Part shown: positions 15,424-23,480 of the stretch, one piece after another
Numbering within the stretch: position 1 is the first letter of the stretch
Layout of the letters: the number at the start of each line of letters is the position of its first letter
IMG/VR virus record: IMGVR_UViG_3300040806_001781
Location: 1 to 28,891 of that record
Strand: one strand, 5' to 3'
From: a virus
DNA length: 28,891 nt
The notes under the pieces: generated by a model
Told to the model about the DNA's origin: nothing
The model's input: the letters and a program-made list of their open reading frames with translations, nothing else
Database searches by the model: none
Position numbers and translations under genes: made by a program

Positions 15424-16127
15424 TAGATAAAATTCCTTTTGATAGTAGTTGGAAAAATATTGGCATAAGTTTAAGCGGTGGTGCAGATAGCGCACTACTT
15501 GCATATTTATTATGTTCAAAAGTAACAACTACTAATGTTCACATATTAAGTCATGTGCGTATGTGGAAGACACGCCCGTGGCAACGTTATGATAGTTTAG
15601 GTGTATATAATTGGTTAGTTAACCGTTTCCCGCATATAAAATTTACAAGACATGAAAATTTCATTCCACCAGAAATGGAATATGGTAATAAAAAAGAACA
15701 ATTATATGACGAGTACGGCAATTTTCGTAGTGGCGATCAAATTATTGTAAGGGCACATGCAGAATGGATTGCTATGACCGAAAAGTTAGATGCTTGGTAT
15801 GCAGGTAAAACTAAAAATCCAAGTGATCCTACAATTACAAAAGGTATGCCTGATAGAAATGTTATAGAAGAAGATACTAACGAACTTGTTAAAGAACATC
15901 TGGGCGTTAAAGTTTGTCATCCATTTTTATATACCGAAAAAGATTGGATAATTTCCCAGTATATCAAACATGACATCTTAGATTTATTAAATATCACACG
16001 CAGTTGTGAAGGCGACTTTAAAGATTTAGATTATACAAATTATATACCAGGACAAGAAGTACCAGAATGTGGAGAATGCTTTTGGTGCCAAGAGCGTAAA
16101 TGGGCAATGGATAAAAATAATGTCTGA
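15420..16127 (+). CDS. QueC/ExsB-like PP-loop ATP pyrophosphatase
   Basis: A 235-residue N-type ATP pyrophosphatase. SGGADS (19-24) is the PP-loop that binds ATP phosphates. Near the C terminus, Cys196 (RSCEG), then Cys217, Cys220 and Cys223 in CGECFWCQERKWA, form a four-Cys site like the zinc site of QueC (7-cyano-7-deazaguanine synthase). QueC adenylates a carboxylate to make an amide and a nitrile. Here no other 7-deazaguanine genes are present, so only the carboxylate-activating chemistry is suggested. Members of the wider family are often called phosphoadenylylsulfate-reductase-like. It lies between two radical SAM genes, overlapping the next by 8 bases. A paralogue is at 18487-19161. 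Confidence 0.8.
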   Translation: MIDKIPFDSSWKNIGISLSGGADSALLAYLLCSKVTTTNVHILSHVRMWKTRPWQRYDSLGVYNWLVNRFPHIKFTRHENFIPPEMEYGNKKEQLYDEYGNFRSGDQIIVRAHAEWIAMTEKLDAWYAGKTKNPSDPTITKGMPDRNVIEEDTNELVKEHLGVKVCHPFLYTEKDWIISQYIKHDILDLLNITRSCEGDFKDLDYTNYIPGQEVPECGECFWCQERKWAMDKNNV

Positions 16128-17511
16128 TTTAGAAAAATATCAAGCAGAAATAGCAAAAGTGTCTGGTACAGCTACTTTTTGTATTTTACCTTGGATACAT
16201 TTTGCAACACGACCAAATGGCGACATGCGATTATGTTGCAGTGCTAATGCTAGTGGTGCAGGTAATGATCATGAAATAGGCCTTGTTAAAATGGAAGACG
16301 GCCGACCTGCTAACTTTGGACATCATACTCCTATGGAAGCGTGGAATAACGATTATATGAAAAGTGTACGCCGCACGATGTTAGCAGGAGAAATACCAGC
16401 AAGTTGTACTAAATGTTTTGAAGAAGAAGATAAAGGCATTGTTAGTAAGCGTATTTGGGAAACAGGCACTTGGCATCAAGATGAAGATGCAGGTATAGAT
16501 ATTCCAGAACTTATAAGACAAACTAAAGAGGACGGAACAGTACCAGAAGAGTTAAAGTATTTAGATTTACGATTAGGTCATACTTGTAATATTAAGTGTG
16601 TTATGTGTAGTCCTCATGATAGTTCTAAATGGGTAAGTGATCACAAGAAACTTATACCTGTACTACAAGATCCCGAAGTAAAAAGGCAGATGCAATGGGA
16701 TCGTAAAGAGTTTAATAACTTTTGGCACGAAAAGGATACATTCTGGGAAGAAATGTATGCTCAAATACCTAACCTAAGACAAGTATACTTTGCAGGCGGC
16801 GAACCTCTAATGATCAAAGAACACAAACAGTTCATTGAAGAAATAGTGCGTCAAGGTTATCAAGACAAAATACTGTTACGTTATAACTCTAACGGATTGC
16901 TTGTAGACGAAGATTTAATTGAGTTATGGAGTAAATTTAAAAAAGTTAAATTTGCTATTAGCATGGATGCTAGTCACGAACGTGACGAGTATATACGATT
17001 TCCTACTGATTTTGAAACTGTAGAACGTACACTACATATGTTAGACAATACGCCCGACAACATACAAACTAGCCTAGCAACTGCTATACAAATTTTTAAT
17101 GTTAAACACTTGCCTGATTTTATGAAGTGGAAAGTAGAAAGTGGATTTAAAAAACTAAACAGCGGTACAGTACCAGGTGGTGTGCAGATGGGCGGAGGCT
17201 TAGTCAATATGCACTTGTTATACATTCCTACGTTTTTAAGCATACAGATTCTACCTAAAGAAGATAAGCAAGAAGTTGAAGAACGTTTTATGGATTTTAA
17301 AGATTGGCTATGGAAAAACTATAGACAAGATGACGATTACTGGAAGCATAATCCTTATGGTTGGAAACGTTGGGAAGCAGTTCTTAATCATATGAATGCA
17401 CAGGATAATAGTTATCTACTTCCTGGCTTTAAAGAGTATACAAACAAATTAGATGCAATCCGCGGCCTCAGCGCAGCAAAAATATTCCCAGAATTGGCAC
17501 ATTTATTATGA
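16120..17511 (+). CDS. Radical SAM enzyme with N-terminal twitch domain
   Basis: A 463-residue protein, the longest of the three N-twitch enzymes. The N-terminal cluster ligands are Cys21, Cys39/40 (MRLCCSA) and Cys96/Cys99 (SCTKCFEEED). The core motif CNIKCVMC gives Cys156, 160, 163, and AGGEP (225-229) is complete. CILPWIHFATRPNG is the N-terminal signature shared with the 21062 gene. The start is ATG 16120, which makes an ATGTCTGA 8-base overlap with the ATPase gene; an upstream in-frame ATG at 16069 would overlap it by 59 bases. Coupling to the QueC-like ATPase suggests work on the same substrate. Confidence 0.87.
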   Translation: MSDLEKYQAEIAKVSGTATFCILPWIHFATRPNGDMRLCCSANASGAGNDHEIGLVKMEDGRPANFGHHTPMEAWNNDYMKSVRRTMLAGEIPASCTKCFEEEDKGIVSKRIWETGTWHQDEDAGIDIPELIRQTKEDGTVPEELKYLDLRLGHTCNIKCVMCSPHDSSKWVSDHKKLIPVLQDPEVKRQMQWDRKEFNNFWHEKDTFWEEMYAQIPNLRQVYFAGGEPLMIKEHKQFIEEIVRQGYQDKILLRYNSNGLLVDEDLIELWSKFKKVKFAISMDASHERDEYIRFPTDFETVERTLHMLDNTPDNIQTSLATAIQIFNVKHLPDFMKWKVESGFKKLNSGTVPGGVQMGGGLVNMHLLYIPTFLSIQILPKEDKQEVEERFMDFKDWLWKNYRQDDDYWKHNPYGWKRWEAVLNHMNAQDNSYLLPGFKEYTNKLDAIRGLSAAKIFPELAHLL

Positions 17512-18485
17512 TTAAAGAAATTATAGAAGTAAAAGCAACACACAAGGATGTATTACGTATATATTGCGACTTTAGTAATGTTTGTAATTACAAGTGCTGG
17601 TATTGCTTCCCAGATTCAAATACAGGCACACATCCTTGGCCCAATGATGATGTTATTAAAGAAAACATTGTTTCTTTAGTAAACTTTTACAATAATAGCG
17701 GTATTATTAATAGAGTAGAGTTGCATTTATTAGGAGGCGAACCTACTTTATGGAAAGATTTAGGAAAGTTTGTAAAATATGTAACAGAAAACTGTAAATG
17801 TGCTATTAAAATTTTAACAAATGGTAGTAGAACTCTACGTTGGTGGAAAGAGTACTCGGATTATTTTGAAGCTATACATATTACTGTGCATCACGAAAGG
17901 GTTGATTTAGAGCATATTGAAAATTTATCTAAACTTTTATTAGAAAAAGATTCATTGTTTGAGTTAAAAGTCCTAATGGATTTTAAAAATTGGGATAAAT
18001 GCGTATCTATAGTGGATAGATTGTCTAATTTTGAAGAAGATATTTTACTAAGAATAGAACCTATACACATTAATGGTGAGTCTTTTTATACAGATGAACA
18101 AAAAACATATTTTGAAGAAAGCATCAGGAAAAAGCCAAGTCCTAAAATGATAGAAAGGTGGATGCAGCAGCCAATGAGAAAGTACAGTGTTATCACAAGT
18201 GATAGGCAAGAGCACGAAGTAAATTCAGACGGATGGTTTTCTTTAAATAACTTAAACCATTTTGAAGGCTGGAAATGCAATTTAGGGATTAACTATTTGT
18301 ATATAAGCAGAGACGGAGTTATATCTGGAACATGTAAACAAAAGTTATTTGAGATAGACGGATACTATAATATAAAAGACCCGGACTTTAAAAATAAATT
18401 TTCACCTGAGCTAAAACCTGTAATATGTCAACAAACGGTATGCATGTGTGCAGGAGAAGCATCTTTACCTAAGTGTAAACAATAA
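17508..18485 (+). CDS. Radical SAM enzyme with C-terminal GWxC Cys module
   Basis: A 325-residue radical SAM protein. CNYKCWYC (Cys26, 30, 33) and LGGEP (75-79) form the core. The C-terminal module has GWKC (Cys257), GTC (Cys276), Cys307 and CMC (Cys312/314), then AGEASLPK. This matches, segment by segment, the tail of the 10224, 19158 and 20164 proteins. The start overlaps the previous stop (ATGA). Its stop is separated by one base from the opposing gene's stop. Family is sure; the substrate is unknown, although the clear paralogy implies related substrates or sequential steps. Confidence 0.87.
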   Translation: MIKEIIEVKATHKDVLRIYCDFSNVCNYKCWYCFPDSNTGTHPWPNDDVIKENIVSLVNFYNNSGIINRVELHLLGGEPTLWKDLGKFVKYVTENCKCAIKILTNGSRTLRWWKEYSDYFEAIHITVHHERVDLEHIENLSKLLLEKDSLFELKVLMDFKNWDKCVSIVDRLSNFEEDILLRIEPIHINGESFYTDEQKTYFEESIRKKPSPKMIERWMQQPMRKYSVITSDRQEHEVNSDGWFSLNNLNHFEGWKCNLGINYLYISRDGVISGTCKQKLFEIDGYYNIKDPDFKNKFSPELKPVICQQTVCMCAGEASLPKCKQ

Positions 18486-18486
18486 T

Positions 18487-19161
18487 TTAAAATTTACCAA
18501 ATGCCCAAAGGCGTTCTCTACAATTCCAACACTTTTCGCAATGTGTGTTTGCTGGACTGTGGCCGCCGCAACTATTTGTTAACGGAAATAGCGTATCTAA
18601 TAAGTTATGTTGTTTATAAATTTCAGCTATTTCTTTTTTATCCATCATTATAAATGGGCGGATATCTCCAAACTCGTAATCTGTGTTATCAATTTCTATA
18701 ACTCCGCACAAAATTTTAAGTTTGTTGACCATACTTCCTCGAATATTTTGTACTTCTGGAGATATCTCCCATCCATTAGTGTACGCTTCAATATCAGGAG
18801 ATTGATTTATACCGCTATAAATATAGTTATACCTTCCTTCTTTTATATGACTATTTCGAACATTAGAAAAACTTTCATCGTATTCTTGTTTAGTTTCTGG
18901 ACAGTGTACAATGATATCTAAGAATAATTCACTACAGTTTAAATCTTGTTTAATAAAATTTAAAACATCTAAATGACATGTGTCGCCCTTGCGCTTCAAT
19001 ATAGATACCGGCTGAATTTTATAATCTAAATTATTTTCTTTTATATGTTTAGCTAGTAGATAGCATAGTATACTACTATCAGCACCTCCAGATAACCAAA
19101 TTCCAAGAGTGTTATTTTTTTCTAAAAAAACGTTATTAGGTATATAAAAATTGATATTCAT
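18487..19161 (-). CDS. QueC/ExsB-like PP-loop ATP pyrophosphatase, second copy
   Basis: A 224-residue protein with the PP-loop SGGADS (24-29). A C-terminal four-Cys site is formed by Cys198 (NSCGG) and Cys208, Cys211, Cys214 in CEKCWNCRERLWA. The ending closely parallels that of the 15420 protein (C-x2-C-W/FWC-x-ER-x-WA), although the middle is very different, which fits old duplication and new specificity. The start overlaps the stop of the 19158 radical SAM gene (ATGA), with AAGGAA five bases before it. As with the first copy, it probably activates a carboxylate or related group with ATP. Confidence 0.8.
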   Translation of the reverse strand: MNINFYIPNNVFLEKNNTLGIWLSGGADSSILCYLLAKHIKENNLDYKIQPVSILKRKGDTCHLDVLNFIKQDLNCSELFLDIIVHCPETKQEYDESFSNVRNSHIKEGRYNYIYSGINQSPDIEAYTNGWEISPEVQNIRGSMVNKLKILCGVIEIDNTDYEFGDIRPFIMMDKKEIAEIYKQHNLLDTLFPLTNSCGGHSPANTHCEKCWNCRERLWAFGKF

Positions 19162-20177
19162 ATTAATTCCTTAAATGTAATAATGTCCTTTGCTTTAGGC
19201 ACACACATTCCACAGCCGCAACGATTATTAGGACAAACAATAATCTTATCTTTATTTTCTGCAACATAGTCTAGTATTGAAGATGTGTTATTTAAGTTAC
19301 CTATAGGGCCTCTACGACCGTCGTGTAGTGCTTGACACGTTTGATGATGGTACACGTTACCTGTATGTTGATCAATGTGTAAAAAGTACTTGTTTACACT
19401 ACAAAACCACCCTTTAAAATTTGTATTAACAAAGTCAACATCCTGCCATTCACCGTTAACTTTTCCTTGTACACAACGCCCGCCACAACAGTTGCGTCCT
19501 TCTTTAGGTTCACTTATACCTAAGTAATTAAAATACCATTGTTTTTGATTTTCGTTATACTCATGACTTGTGCGCCTCTCGCTTCCGTCTGTGTCAATAA
19601 ACCAACCTTTGCGTTCAATATTACCATCACCTATCGGTCTTGGATTATGCTTGATCCCCAATTCTTTTAATTCTGCACAAATGCGTTCGCACTCTGTAAA
19701 ATGATCAACATGCATCATTACATTGACTTGTAACCATATACCTGTTTTGTACAGTAGTTTAATATTGTCCATGGTTTGCTTTTTAAGTATTTCTGCACCT
19801 TCAGCATGGTAACTAACAGTTACACCTTCAAACCATTTAGCAATGCGATCTGTATTTTTGGGATGCCACGCACCATTAGTAGTTAAACTTAATCTAAAAC
19901 GTGTTTCAGTTTCGTATATGTGTTCTGCTAGTTTCCAAAACGCATTATTAACTGTAGGCTCTCCGCCTGTAAAATTAATATTGACTAATTGATCGCCTGT
20001 ATATTCTTTTATAAATTTAAAAGTTTTTAATAGTTCATCGTATGAATGTAAAGGACTAACATTGTCATGTCGTGTTGCTTCGCAGTATGTACAATCAAAA
20101 TTACATCTACGTCCGGTATCCCACGTAACCATGAAGCGTTCTGTGTTTGGTAATCTTATAGCACTAGTCTTTAACAT
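19158..20177 (-). CDS. Radical SAM enzyme with C-terminal GWxC module and extra Cys insertion
   Basis: A 339-residue radical SAM protein. CNFDCTYC (Cys25, 29, 32) and TGGEP (70-74) make the core. An insertion with Cys230, Cys231 and Cys235 (RNCCGGRC) precedes the C-terminal module GWFC (Cys259), TC (Cys281), Cys315 and C-x-C-x2-C (Cys320, 322, 325) and VPKAKD. The additional Cys set sets it apart from its three paralogues and might hold a further metal site. It overlaps the upstream radical SAM gene by 14 bases and the downstream ATPase by 4, so all three should be made together. Confidence 0.87.
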   Translation of the reverse strand: MLKTSAIRLPNTERFMVTWDTGRRCNFDCTYCEATRHDNVSPLHSYDELLKTFKFIKEYTGDQLVNINFTGGEPTVNNAFWKLAEHIYETETRFRLSLTTNGAWHPKNTDRIAKWFEGVTVSYHAEGAEILKKQTMDNIKLLYKTGIWLQVNVMMHVDHFTECERICAELKELGIKHNPRPIGDGNIERKGWFIDTDGSERRTSHEYNENQKQWYFNYLGISEPKEGRNCCGGRCVQGKVNGEWQDVDFVNTNFKGWFCSVNKYFLHIDQHTGNVYHHQTCQALHDGRRGPIGNLNNTSSILDYVAENKDKIIVCPNNRCGCGMCVPKAKDIITFKELI

Positions 20178-21069
20178 TTATTTTACTCAACGGAATATCT
20201 GCGGCACATGTACACCATTTACGTGTGCAAGTTACCCACTCTTCAGGAGACTCAAATTCTCCTTTATATATGTTACCTAAACTGCCACCTACACGACAAG
20301 TAGCACGATGTACCTCGCCGTCCCAGTTAATCATTAGACTTTCTATGCCAGCAGCACAACTCCATCCCTCAAACTGATTTAGGTGTTCTTTAATGATATC
20401 ATTGGCATGCATTAGTTCTTTATCGTCAATCACACAGTTAGCTTTAGCGGTAGATTTTTGATCTAGTATCCATTGCAAATCTTTTGGCTGATAACGCATA
20501 TCGTCAAACCAGTCATGCTTCTCTGTCCAGCGTATGCGTCTTACTACATAAGGAATATGATGTCCATCAAACAACGTTGCACAAGTTTTTACTCTATCCA
20601 TATGTTCGTGATGTGCCATTAGATTAACTTGAAATGGTATACCTCTTTCTGTCTCGTTTAGTTGCGTCCAGTATAGCACATTGTTTAAACAACGTTCCCA
20701 GTTGTCATCATCTTCTACATGCAAGCTGAATACGTAATGGTTTACAGGTAGTCTGCCATACAGTTTGTGCGGTAGTGTTCCATTAGTTGTAATGTTAACC
20801 CAGTCTAATTGTTGTACAGCGTGGTCTACTATGTCTATAATATAAGGATGTATGCAAGGTTCTCCGCCTGTTAAACTTAAACGTACAGGCTTTCCTATTT
20901 CTGCAAGTGCATCGATAGTATCTGTCATAACTTTAACTTCAGTGTGAGAACTAAAATTGTCATGTATTTCTGCAGGACAATATGTGCAGTCTAGATTACA
21001 TCGTTTACCAATATTCCACTCAACATGTATACTATCTTGATGCGGCCATTTAGATGTTACTTTATACAT
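20164..21069 (-). CDS. Radical SAM enzyme with C-terminal GWxC Cys module
   Basis: A 301-residue radical SAM protein. CNLDCTYC (Cys24, 28, 31) and TGGEP (67-71) are canonical. The C-terminal module has GWSC (Cys238), ATC (Cys258), Cys281 and CTC (Cys286/288), followed by AADIPLSK. It is the smallest of the four GWxC paralogues. It begins in an 8-base overlap (ATGTATAA) with the N-twitch gene upstream and runs 14 bases into the next radical SAM gene. Three radical SAM enzymes in series on one message suggest an ordered set of modifications; the substrate is not evident. Confidence 0.87.
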   Translation of the reverse strand: MYKVTSKWPHQDSIHVEWNIGKRCNLDCTYCPAEIHDNFSSHTEVKVMTDTIDALAEIGKPVRLSLTGGEPCIHPYIIDIVDHAVQQLDWVNITTNGTLPHKLYGRLPVNHYVFSLHVEDDDNWERCLNNVLYWTQLNETERGIPFQVNLMAHHEHMDRVKTCATLFDGHHIPYVVRRIRWTEKHDWFDDMRYQPKDLQWILDQKSTAKANCVIDDKELMHANDIIKEHLNQFEGWSCAAGIESLMINWDGEVHRATCRVGGSLGNIYKGEFESPEEWVTCTRKWCTCAADIPLSKINVKD

Positions 21070-22327
21070 AAGGTGTAAACTCCGGATTGACGTTAAAGAA
21101 ATTTTGATCTCTAGTTTTATCTAATCTACGATTAAATTCTACACAATCGTTCCAATGCGTATCGTACATACACTTTGCTGTTAAGAAATTAATGTTATCT
21201 TGAATCTGTTGTAATGTTACCTTTTTTAGTATATCGTGTTCTTGTACTAGAGGATATTCTAATACTTCTGTTTTCATTTCTTCTAAACGTTCTACTACTT
21301 GCTTCTTTAGATCTGGCGGCAATACTTGCGCACTTAATGACATAGGATAGTTTACACGATGCGAATAAAACACAATGCCCATTTTATTAATAAAGTAATC
21401 AATTACTTTGTCAATCTGCATAATGTTATTTGCTTGCACAGTGAACGCACCTACTACACGACTTACATTAGGAAAGCTTTTAAATACTTTGATGTTTTCT
21501 TCTACTTCACTAAACTTTCCATTACCTCTAATGTACTCGTAGACATCGTGTATACCGTCTATGCTTACGTTTACTGCGATTGATTTAAACTTGGGCCAAT
21601 AGTCGTGTATTGTACGTCCGCCTTTTATACCTAGCGTAGTGCCGTTTGTAGCATACTTTAGTTCTATGTTATCGCCATACTCTGCAAGTTTGTCTAGTAT
21701 CTTGTAATGATGCGGATCCATTAGAGGTTCACCGCCTGCAAACTCTACTCTACGGAAATACGGCAATAGTTTTTCAAAACTATTCCACCAGTTATCACTG
21801 TTGTCAAATGGACCAATGTACTGTCCGGGCTTGTCTACTAGTGCGTCGATTGTAGGAATCAAGTAGTTGTTTTCTTTTTTGTAAAATTCTGTAACTTGAT
21901 TCCAGTCTTTCCAACTTGTACTATCTAACGGATTACACATACGACACTTTAGGTTACACAAGTTGTTTAGTTTAATCTCCATAGTAGGAAATTCAAAAGG
22001 CATTGTATAATCGTCGTTTAGTGCGTCCAGTGCATCAGGGTATAAGTTGACCCTAGCTTCTGGTATTACCCCTACTGTATGACGCTGTCGTAAGCTCTCT
22101 ACACCCTGATCTTCTAAGTCAAAGCATGGTTTACAAACATCAGGACGTTCGTCATTAAGCACTTGTCTACGTACTTCACGTATAGCATCATTATTCCACG
22201 CTTCTTCTAGAGTTTCATTTTGTATCCAGCTAATAGGTTGACTACGGCAACAAATTTTAATTGCGCCATCCTCTCGTGTAGCAAGACCTGTAAAAGGGTG
22301 CATACAAAATGTACATGACTTATTCAT
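21062..22327 (-). CDS. Radical SAM enzyme with N-terminal twitch domain
   Basis: A 421-residue protein. The N-terminal auxiliary ligands are Cys8 (with Cys5 near), Cys26/27 (IKICCRS) and Cys65/68 (VCKPCFDLED). The radical SAM core has CNLKCRMC (Cys124, 128, 131) and AGGEP (197-201). The start is ATG 22327: GGAG and GTGGA sit upstream of it and it forms an ATGAATAA 8-base overlap with the previous gene. An in-frame ATG at 22345 is less likely. It is closest in layout to the 16120 protein. The minus-strand order (unknown two-domain protein, this enzyme, two GWxC radical SAM enzymes, QueC-like ATPase) mirrors the content of the plus-strand block. Confidence 0.87.
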   Translation of the reverse strand: MNKSCTFCMHPFTGLATREDGAIKICCRSQPISWIQNETLEEAWNNDAIREVRRQVLNDERPDVCKPCFDLEDQGVESLRQRHTVGVIPEARVNLYPDALDALNDDYTMPFEFPTMEIKLNNLCNLKCRMCNPLDSTSWKDWNQVTEFYKKENNYLIPTIDALVDKPGQYIGPFDNSDNWWNSFEKLLPYFRRVEFAGGEPLMDPHHYKILDKLAEYGDNIELKYATNGTTLGIKGGRTIHDYWPKFKSIAVNVSIDGIHDVYEYIRGNGKFSEVEENIKVFKSFPNVSRVVGAFTVQANNIMQIDKVIDYFINKMGIVFYSHRVNYPMSLSAQVLPPDLKKQVVERLEEMKTEVLEYPLVQEHDILKKVTLQQIQDNINFLTAKCMYDTHWNDCVEFNRRLDKTRDQNFFNVNPEFTPYV

Positions 22328-23480
22328 AGTAATTCCACTCTCCAATATGCCACGTTGGTTTTGTTAAGTCTTTAATCAATGCACAATCACCACCACCAAA
22401 GCCTTCTGCTGCTCTTCCTGTAATTATCATTGTTGCATTTTTAATATTATCAACATAAAAATTTTCTCTAGCAAGCCTATGCTCTAAACTATGTAATGCA
22501 ACAGTGCCTTCATAGCAAAAAATATTTGAAAGATTAACAAGTGTTGTAAAATCATCATTAATGTGTTCTAGTAAGTTGTCGGTTAACAGATTACATTTTA
22601 TAAACTTTACGTTATAATCCTCTATCTGTGTTTTCCAGTAATTTATACTTTCTTGATTATAATCGTATAGAATAATTTCAACACCTTCGCTGGCATAATG
22701 TTTCCACCAATTGTCACTAGCAGGAGAAACTATTTGTTTGAACTTAGAAACCTTAGGCATAGGGTCTGTACCTTTTGTATGCACAAATTCGTATTGGCAA
22801 TAGTTATATTTTTTATAAATGTCATTAATGCGTTCGTTAAACAATGTTATATTTTCTGGGTAGTAATACATTTTATGTTGCCTAATACTTTCAGGCCAGG
22901 CGTTAATAGTATGTCTGTTTTCTAATGCGCAGTTAATAATATTCCAGCCGTGAAGTCTGTGATTATATTTTGTAGTAACAGATCCGCTTTTAATCCATAA
23001 TGGTGTATAATCATCGTGTATGTTTTCTTCAGATCTAACAGGCATCGTAGTTGTTAAAGGATTACCTAGTGTAACATCGCCAATAATTGGCTGACCTAGT
23101 AATGTATATTTCTCAATGTTGATCAAATAACATTGATGATGTAGTTCGTAGTACTCAGTTTTCCTGTCTAAAATGTGTCCGTACAAAAAGTAATCAGTTT
23201 CTATTAACTTATCGACTTCGTTAAAGAAATTATCTCCATTTACAAATTCTGTTCCTGTAGAAAAAACAACAGCATGTTTGTAATTGTTTTGTGATGCATA
23301 TCGCAACATCTCGTCCTCGTTCTCGGACTGTACTAACGATTTACCTTTATTAAACAAATTAGAAATTGTATAGTCGCTAATATTTTTAGTAACTTCTTTG
23401 GCCCATGCTGACTTATAACTCTGTGTATTGTCCACAAAGCAATAAAGTACTTTTGTATCTTTTTCAAAAAACTTAATCAT
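22320..23480 (-). CDS. Two-domain protein of unknown function: GT-like N-part, methyltransferase-like C-part
   Basis: A 386-residue protein that I do not recognise with certainty. The N-terminal half includes VFSTGTEFVNGDNFF and a GHILDRKTEYYELHHQCYLINIEKY region (about 100-125), which recalls glycosyltransferase-A-like domains of cyanobacterial and phage proteins. The C-terminal half (about 240-375) looks like a Rossmann methyltransferase: a P-A-S-D-N-W-W turn in place of motif I, VEIILYDYN as the acidic strand, KCNLLTD, and TTLVNLSNIFCYEGT as a later strand. A Gly-rich motif I is missing, so SAM binding is doubtful. The start makes an 8-base ATGATTAA overlap with the upstream oxygenase gene. 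Confidence 0.45.
   Translation of the reverse strand: MIKFFEKDTKVLYCFVDNTQSYKSAWAKEVTKNISDYTISNLFNKGKSLVQSENEDEMLRYASQNNYKHAVVFSTGTEFVNGDNFFNEVDKLIETDYFLYGHILDRKTEYYELHHQCYLINIEKYTLLGQPIIGDVTLGNPLTTTMPVRSEENIHDDYTPLWIKSGSVTTKYNHRLHGWNIINCALENRHTINAWPESIRQHKMYYYPENITLFNERINDIYKKYNYCQYEFVHTKGTDPMPKVSKFKQIVSPASDNWWKHYASEGVEIILYDYNQESINYWKTQIEDYNVKFIKCNLLTDNLLEHINDDFTTLVNLSNIFCYEGTVALHSLEHRLARENFYVDNIKNATMIITGRAAEGFGGGDCALIKDLTKPTWHIGEWNYYE

Noticed and set aside
16069-16119. Upstream ATG 16069 for the radical SAM gene
   Set aside because: It would overlap the four-Cys end of the ATPase gene by 59 bases; ATG 16120 gives the 8-base overlap seen elsewhere.
18816-18823. TATAAATA on the plus strand
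   Set aside because: Lies inside a minus-strand gene with no plus-strand gene following; several chance matches are expected in DNA of this composition.
15420-21069. Interpretation as a 7-deazaguanine (preQ0) DNA-modification cluster
   Set aside because: QueC-like ATPases are present, but radical SAM neighbours carry auxiliary-cluster domains unlike QueE, and FolE, QueD and transglycosylase genes are missing.
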